Below, piece by piece: positions 42,801 through 51,800 of a stretch of 64,000 nt of DNA. Each line of letters begins with the position of its first letter. The first letter of the stretch is position 1. Under the pieces are notes generated by a model that did not search any database, was not told where the DNA came from, and was given only the letters and a program-made list of their open reading frames with translations. The stretch lies in assembly GCF_021462225.1 (NCBI RefSeq), contig NC_061797.1, positions 26,435,093-26,499,092 of the forward strand, given 5' to 3'. Source of the stretch: Girardinichthys multiradiatus (taxonomy: Eukaryota > Chordata > Actinopteri > Cyprinodontiformes > Goodeidae). The position numbers were made by a program, and so were the translations under genes.

Positions 42801-45800
42801 AGTTTTATTTTAGGGGTATCGGAGTAAAGGCGGCTGAATACAAATAAAAATACTTTTCAAGTGTAACAAACTTTGTGTTGGTCTGTCACATACATTCCCA
42901 ACAAAATACATGAAAACATATTGAAACTGGTGGGTGTAATGCTACAAAAGTTGACACGGTTAGTTCTAAGGGTATGAACTTTCACAATGTACTGTATATC
43001 TCGCATCGAAGAGTTGCATAATTATAGGGTTGTCAATGCATGTTAAGGTGTTGCGGTTAAATTATCCCTGACGCAGTCTCTCACATTTGTTTACAAGCAT
43101 AAGACCAGACATTTGTATCGAGTCACTGCAGCACAGAATCATGATTCATGACCCGCCTAAGCACACATCATTCACCGGCACACTATTCATCAACCACACC
43201 GGTTAAAGGTGCTTAAAAAGTCCTTTAAGATAACAATCTGGCATCTGCTTGTATTAACACAAAAGGCTGACACTCCATAGGTAAACATCTAGCATCAAAC
43301 ACAGGTGCAAGAACCAGGATTGACTGGAAATGATGAAAGCAAGCTGAGCTGTCCTGGTGGAGTTCAGAGCATATTTGGGTCAACCGTGAGATTTTAGAAT
43401 AGACACACAAAGGGGCATGGAAAGGTTTCCATGGTCTGAACAGTACCTATGGTGGTGGATTGACAAAAACAGTTCAACTCAAAAACACCACATATGGACT
43501 CAAACACATTTTCTGTACCCACTTAAACCTGCCTTGGAAGGTATGGGTTTTTCCCAGCAGTCAAGTGGCAAGAGGTCGGGTAAAAACCGGGCAGGTCGCC
43601 AGTGCTTCACAAGACCAGAACAGAGATACAAAACCACACACCAAGACTAACACCCAAATGCAAATAAAATCAAATTTAGCAGAAGTAATGTTCCTTGGAC
43701 TCCAGGAGGAAAGCTCAGAACCAAACAGAAGAAACCCCTAACATGCAAAATCCACGTAGAAAGAACCCAGCTTAGACTTTAACCAGAGATCTTTAAACTG
43801 TGACACAACAGTACTAACTACTGGAGCCATCACGCAGTAAATTATGTTATTCTGTATTCTGTTTCTTGCTTTCTCATATTGGTCTCCAGCTTCGTTGTGC
43901 TTTCAGTATTATTGTTGGGTTGCCTGCAATGTTGTAATTTTCCCAAATGCCACACTGACCTCTATAATGTTGGGTTTACATGTTTGGTTCCTCAAACGTT
44001 TCTTAGCTTAAACCACACTTTTTTTTTTGTTACTGTCATATATAGCGACAAAAATATTTACATCAAAGCTGCACAAACTGAGATACCCTTCAAATCAAGT
44101 ATTCATGGTTTCCAAGAATCCCAAGAATTTCCCAGAATCCCATTCCATACGTTCTTTGTTGTTTTGTTTTTTGCATTTTTGTCTTGTCTCATTGTATTGT
44201 GTAGTTCAAAGCCACTACTAGATTCAGTCTCTGGGACACCGTTTTGGTCAAGCACAAAGAGTGCCAAGAAACGTCTCCAAACTGCAAAGTCTAACCCTCA
44301 CAGCTTTGGATGAACAATGGGAGCTTTGTTAAGATTCACAAGAAAATCTGTCATGCCCCGACACTCACTCTAGCGCTGCACATCCTCGGCCAGGGAGGAA
44401 AAAAAAAAAAAACAGACACTCATGAGCAAGTCATGGACCATGAAGTAATGATACACAAATCCATCCCTTATTTGGTAACCATTAAACCTTATAACATTAA
44501 CAATATTTCCGAGAAAGAAAACTTTTTTTCTGCATGTGAAATCCAAGCTACATCATGAGCCTGTGTGCTCGCACTGACACACCTTCTGACCGCATTGAAA
44601 ATGCACCGGGGGAGTCGGCAGCTGAACTAGGTAGAAGGCCTGGGGTCATTTGCTAGTGGAAAGGAATTTGGCTTTTCAACATGTCCGGTATTTCATATGC
44701 ACATCATCTCTGAGAACAAACTACTGCATTCTTTAAAGCTCTAAAGCCACCCCAATGACTTTAATCTAGTGTCTCTGTTAATGATTACTGCACCGTAATC
44801 AACAAAGCAGTTAGCATGTGTGATACAAAATGATCATGTTGTTATTGGAAAGCTAATTGTTAGGAATGTAATTATTAGACTATAACTCTGTGTATTACCC
44901 ATTAATCTTACTCTAAAGAGTGTTGACAAACTAAACCCACAAAGAGAGGCTAGCATTTGATATGTATAAACATATAAAAAATTGCTTGAAACTAGTAACA
45001 TACCAGAAATAAACCAGTTAAATCTTCATCATATTGTTACATGGACATGAAACTGGGTTGAGCACAATGGAAGAAACCACCAAAGAACAAAGAGAAGCAA
45101 GAAGCTTAAACACTGAGGAGGTGTGAATAGACCTGGAAACCAGGTGAGCAAAGTCAGGAGAATGCTAAACAGCTGAGAGAGAGTACGAAGCAGAGAGCTG
45201 AGGAAAGGTGACAATAAAACAGAATGAACATGGAGGGAGAAGAACCAAAAGTACAAACACCAACAGATCATGACAGCCAGCTGTACAGAGCCTGGAGTAC
45301 TGCTGCGCTGCCCCTCCCAACATGTTGCTACACACTTCCAAAAAAATACTGTTTAAAAGAACAGTTGACAAGCTAAGAGCGGCTTGTCCGCTTACTGTAG
45401 GCTCCTCACAAGTGGGTAGAAACCCAACTAGTTAACCAGCTTAAATTAGTTCATTAGATTCCCAGAATTATTAGATAAAACCAAGGACTGCAAAAATATA
45501 TGATTTTCTTTAAACTACACCTATTTACATAAAAGCAGCAACTTATCATCTTTCATTTTCCTATAAGTCTTCCATGAATCCAGTTGCATAGAAATCATTG
45601 TCCTTCATCTCATACCATCAGAAGGTGGCCTGCACTTACCTACTATGTCCTCATAGGCATTCTCCTCTGAAGTGCTTTTGGAACTGGTTTGGCTCTTGGG
45701 GTCTGCGGTCAGCGCTCCGTTCTCTGTGGGGGAGGAAGGATACGAAGACAGCAGGCTGGCAGCATCCTCCGACTCACACGACTCTCTAGCAGGAGTTAGA

Positions 45801-48800
45801 TAAATAAAAACAATGAGACCCATAAGCTAATGTACAAGTAAGAATGAGTCACAGTGTTCTAAAATGATTTAAGCAAATGAAAAGTATAAGAAGAAGAAAC
45901 CCACACATCTGGACTATAAAACAGTCCATGTTGGGTTGTTTAATCCCATCAACAGGTGGTTTCATTCCCCAAGAACCTTAAAACTAATTACAAAACAAGA
46001 AATCTTACGATCAACATGTGCTACAATCACAAGGAAGGTTCCAGAAAAGTAAACATGCAGATATCTTACTATCTCTGAGGGCTCTCTGTACCCAGTAAAG
46101 CACACATCACATGTCAAGTCGCTGTAGAGAATGATAGCTGCGCTACATTTCTGAGATAATCTACGGTATCCTCACAACAGACCATCGACAGCATGTGGTT
46201 TTAAGGCCCGCTCTGAAACTGCTGCAACCACAGGAATGTTAAACAGAGTCCATGGGATGAACATTTGAGGATATCACATCGGAACGAGCTGGTGAGGCAA
46301 CACCCTCGCTCAAAAAAATGGCTGAGACATGAGCGAAAGAGTGAATTTAAAAAAAAAAAGAGACAAAGGTCAGCTGCAGGATTTGACTGCATCTGGTAGG
46401 TGTGAGAAACTATTCACTGCTTTAGGAGAGAACATAGTTTTGAGAAATTTCCAAATTTATTTTATATGCCATCAAAATGTTCTGGAATGGGTCTGACATT
46501 TTAAATGATCTGTAAACCAAAACAAATCAGATGTCTCCAGCATGAGCAGTTTCCATTAGATACGCTCAAGAGCCATAAACATTTACCATTGAGACAGTGG
46601 GGAACAAAACTGGGCGATTAGAGAAACATAAGTAGGCACACAAGATGGCCTCACCTGTCCTGGATTCTCACTGGCTTGCTCCCTTCACGCTTTGTGGTCC
46701 GTGTGGTGCTGGGTGCAGGAGTGGAGGGCAGAGGTGGGGGAGACTCCAAGGGTCTGTCTAGAGGTAATCCATTGGCTGACAAAACATCCTTCTGTTCCCG
46801 TTTGGCATCGTATTCAAAAGTGCGTTTAGGTTTGGGTAAAGGGTTCACTTGTGTGCCAACAGAGGTCTGTTGACTCGTCGGGTCTGGGCTCTCAGACCTG
46901 GCTGAGCTCACACTAAATCTTTGTCTGACTTTAGAGAGCTTATCAGGCAGTAAAACTGTATCTGGTTCTGTGGCCACAGAGCAAATGCTGCTGCGCTTAC
47001 TAGCACAGGTACTGTCCAAGTCATCACCTATCATAAAAGACCTTTGTCTTGTCTTGTCTGAAGCATAGCTGTTACTGAGATAACGTGGAGGAGGAGGACT
47101 GGGATTCTCCTTCAGGGCTTGCTCTATCTTTTGTATCCTGTTGAGGACTGCTGACGTCTCTTTACGAGCCGACAGGGTACGCACAAACCCCCCAGAGGAC
47201 TCTGTCTTGCCTTTCCTTTTTTGGAAACGACCCAGGCCATCTTTGTCTGAAACTCCTTCATCGTCCTCTGTCCCCATGTAGGAGCATTCAGAGAAAGCTG
47301 TGCTCATCCTGCGGACTCCTTTAAAATCAAAGGTCTTCTCGCTACAAGGAGAAGAGAGCAGACTTGGGCAGCCCTCGCTACCACCAACAAGGTCCCCTCC
47401 TCGTTTATCCAGACACAGGCTCATCCTAGGCAAAGACACCCTCCGGCACTCCCATTCTGAGATCTTTTTACGGATTGTGGTAGGGGGGACACCAGCTCCC
47501 GAGTGGGTGAGAGAAAGGGCGCGTTTGTGGCCTTGATTTGAGAAAGGTCCCAGAGAGAAAGTGCTCCAACTCAGAGGCCTACCATTGAGTCCTTCTCCTG
47601 CTGGGACTTCCCCTTGATTCTCCTTCTGCTCCTGAACCCCCTGATTCTCCTGACAGGACGTGGTTTGTGACGGGGGCTTGTAGATTGAGAGCCTGTTGTC
47701 CAAGCAGCTGATGCTTTTAGATTTGGAGAGCCGGCCCTGGGGATCGGTGTCGCCTGTGAGAGAGGCGCCGCTGTACAGGCTAGCTGTCTTGCTGCTCCAT
47801 CCTGCTCGCAGCAGGAACCTGCCGTCAGTCCTAACGTACTTAGCCTGTTTGCTCTCACCGTCACTAAGGACGGGCTGCTGGTTCTGCCCCTGGCTGGCAG
47901 AAAGTGCTGGAATTGGGGATGTGGACTGGCTCCTGAAACACGACAGAGAAAACTGTAAGCATTCATAGAAAGTAAACGCAATTTTTTTTTCTCATGATAT
48001 CCTCTGACCAGTGATTGCTGGGTCAAACACAGAAAAATATGTTTATTTTTTCCCTATTTTGTTTCCTATCCTTAAAGGCATCAAAACTGAAAATACATGT
48101 AGAAAAACATTTTACATTTGGATGGTTTTCTCATGTATTCCAAACGTTACTATACAATATAACTTTTACATGTGAAACACTTGTGTTTCACATGTTACTA
48201 CACAATAAGATTTTCCCATGTTGAAACACATGGTAAGCTAAAGTTTCACATGTCAGCCCTTAGGCTTCACATGGGAATCTACATGTGTTTTACACATTAT
48301 ACCACCAATGTGTTCCAAAACCATCCTTTCCATGTGCAAAACGTGTTTTATATCTATTTCACATATCTCACATGTGTTTTGAAGATATGAAATTTTACAT
48401 GTGCCTAATCACATTCAGATCTGATCACTTGTTTTCTTACATGATTTTGCACATGTGAAATTCCTGTGTCTTTTCTCTAAGGGATGGGAAAATGTTTTCC
48501 CATCCCCAGTGATCTTGTAAACCCTTCACTTTTCTCAAATGAGGAACATGGCAAAGATTTTTCTTTGAAAGTCAGTGTTTATTACAGTTAACTATTTCAT
48601 TAAATGAGAGTTTTTTAGTAAACCTATAGTAGCAACCTGTAAGAACTGAGAACTTGTCTATTGAATCCCTTAGTCAGAAACTGACTGTGGAACAGATGGG
48701 AAAACCTTTCCAGGATCAAAGCCGGAATGAAAACCTGAAGCCATGTATTGATAAAAACCACAGGAAAGTATTTTGTCCTTGGCAACATAAGATTGAAATA

Positions 48801-51800
48801 AAAGCCAAGGGAAATACACACTTCATTTAAATGGCACTGTGGATTTTTACTTGAAAAATTACTCGAAGAGATTCAGAGCAGACCTCACAGAGAAGGCATT
48901 ATGCACGAGGAAGATTTATGAAAGCGCTCTTACCTGCAAAGCCTGACTGCTCCTCTCAGGTTCTCACAGCCTTTTCTGATCCCTGCAGCAAGTGATTGTG
49001 GACTCTACCAATGTCTCACAAACGTTTTCTCACGCTACCCAACTATATCCATATAGTTATAGGACACCTTAACACTCATAGTCTCCCAGAAACATTGATT
49101 ATCAGGAAGCTGACTAATCGTTGTGAAAGTGAAGCAGCAGATCTGATGTCACTGTCTCAGTTAGAATAACGACTCTTGTGAGGAGGAAGCTAAAGGCTGC
49201 AGACTGTGATTCAACAGTGCAGGTTGGAACAGATCTGGCTTCACACCTATATGCCCTTCCCCGATTTCACTTTCTCTGCTTTAGGGTGGAGAGAAGCTTA
49301 CAGCAGCTCTGTGCCTGCAAGCTTCAAGCATGATGGATGAAACTTATCTTACATCCCTTCCGGGAGGCCTGAGTTAGTTTCCACCTTGCAAAAGTAAACT
49401 GACAATAGATATCATCACACAATGCCTAGGTGATGTTGTAATTAAGCTGGTATATGAACTGAACTCCCAGTCCCTAATATTTAATACCTACAATACCATT
49501 TTTGCAATAACTTTGTGGATTCTATGTAATCCACTATAGCAATGAAACAAGTTAACTTTTTTGTTTGTAATTTCTGCTTCACATTCATATTCATCTGAAA
49601 AACCCAGTTTGCAAGTCCCACAATGCATAAATACTTTATTAAACAAGATATTAGAAATGTACACAGATATGGCGGTAGTTTTAATGTTGCAGCATTGGGG
49701 AACACCAATAACTTCAACTGTCTCACTATATTTAAATACTTTTCTTCCAAGAAACCAGACTTTGTTCTGGTCCTCTAAAATGGTCAAAGTGGTCTGTTCT
49801 GTAGGCTTTCTGAAGTTTTTTTTTTTAGACTTTGTCTGCTTTGTAACTGACTTCTGGTCCCATCTTTGTACCCAGTGGCCTACAAATCTATCTGCAGCAG
49901 ATGAACACTATCTGAAAAGTATGTCTTTAAGAAATATAAATTAATCCAGCAGCAACCTGTCTCGAGACCTAAAAGACACATCGTCCTTCATTTAATAATC
50001 CAAACTATACCAAGTATCTTTATGTCACTGTTTAAAACTGTTTTGGTATTTTTTTATAAATTCAATTAAAGAAATGGGAACTAATGGTGTCTGTCAAAAC
50101 AAAGAACAATATCTAAAAAAGGTGTGGTACTGGACTGAAAATAACTGGGCTAAAAATTACACATCTACTAATTAATCAGTCAGAAATTGAAATCGGCCAA
50201 TCAGAACCAGCAGCTTGTTATTTGATGTGCTTTGCTTTGTGTTTTAAGGTTAGGGATATTTGAGGATACCCTTGGAATTCCATAATTTTCTGATGTATTC
50301 AAATTATAAATTTTATCAAAGAAACTCCAGCGCATTTTTACATTTTAAGCAACTAAAATGACTGAAATGAAATGAAAATCTGACTTCAAAATAGAAAAAT
50401 TGATATCTGCCAGGTAAAGTCTGATTAGTGCATCTCTACTAAAAATATGTAAAAAGGAGAAAGAAATTCAATAACCCTAAAGAAATAATAATTAAAGCCA
50501 CTTTAAAACAGTAATGTTTGTCTACTTTGTCAAAATTACTGATGAGTTATACCGTTTTGGGCAGTATTCTACATACACTAGTCTCTACTGGAGTGCCCTC
50601 AGTCTAAAATGCTGATTTGACAAAAACCTACTGATACATTTCCACTTGATTTCTTTTCAAACCTTTATTTATTCAGTCGTAACATAGCTTCGTTTAGTAA
50701 GATTTAGTCTAGTGCTGTAAAACAAAATGTGGGTTGCCACATGAAGACCTCACAATTAGACACATTTATAAAAAATGTGCTGATTTCTTTCCCTTTTTCA
50801 TATTTTCCTAGGGGTTCCTAGTGATGTGGATCAGCCTTTGTAGAAATAATAATCCCAGTTTTGTCAGTTTCAGCTAGGGCGGCCACACGTGCAATAATGT
50901 ACAAAGAGCTGAACGTCAGTCACAGCCCGGCCTCTGGCTTTAACTCAGGCTTCCAGGGCATGCTAAACCACAAGCCACATCCCGTTGCTAACCAGAAGGC
51001 AGAGAGCGGCCTGCTCACAGAGCCAGCAATGCTACTGCTGGAGTTCAGAATCCACCAGCTGCTTGTCACTTCTTCATTTGTTTACATCTGGGATCCAGCT
51101 CCTGTCTGAGGGCTTTGCAAGGTTCAATCAGAAAGGGGAATGTGTGTCTCTTACACCTTATGACAAGTGCTTTAACATGTTTTTAGCATGTTGATTGGTG
51201 TCAAAAACAATTTTCCCAATTACTTTTTAAGGTTAACTGAAACCCTTTACTTTAAACCACACAATTAGAAGAACCTGCACGGGATGCATGAGTCCACAAA
51301 AAGCTGCAGCAGCATCTGTGTAATTTGTGTCTAAAAATTATCCTGAGTTAATTTCATATTCCAGAGAAACATATTATGCAGCATCCTCCAAGACAAGCAT
51401 GTGTTCTCCATCTGTTAAAACATTCAGCTGCAAGGAAGGTCGCTGTTATGTCTCGTTCACATTAAATCTTATAATTATGTGTGTAACATGATCCCATAAG
51501 GACCTGTAAGGCTCTGCTAATATGACCATTTATTATAATAGGACACAGTTTGAACACATTTTGATGGTGTTAGAGGGTGAGCTTAGAGCCACTGTGACAT
51601 TGTGGACATCAAGAATACTCATAAGAAGATGCTATATATTTAATGTTGAACATATGCATTTTAAAGCACTGTTGAGTTGTGCAAAAATAGCACTGAGAGA
51701 TCCTTCAGTTATTTAAAGCTCGCTTCTATTAAGCCAGACTTTATCATAATATTTTTTAAAAGTCTTAATATAAGTTTTTTGAGTTTTCTAAAGTTCTCAA

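Larger units (their letters stand above)
38281..45639 (-). other. DENND2B intron 3 (about 7.4 kb)
   Basis: Contains three SINE-like units (38870-40015), a GT repeat, a non-autonomous DNA element (about 42620-42960), a strong hairpin (42065-42113) and a retroposon end (about 43690-43845). 40050-42060 and 43850-45030 show no recognisable gene; the 144-codon frame at 43879-44313 has no familiar domain. Confidence 0.6.

Noticed and set aside
43879..44313. 144-codon plus-strand open frame
   Set aside because: Hydrophobic start but no known domain, antisense to the host intron, low-complexity Phe/Leu-rich composition and no exon signals.
47571..48026. 151-codon minus frame overlapping DENND2B exon 2
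   Set aside because: A shadow frame over the true coding frame; it crosses the exon-2 acceptor into intron.
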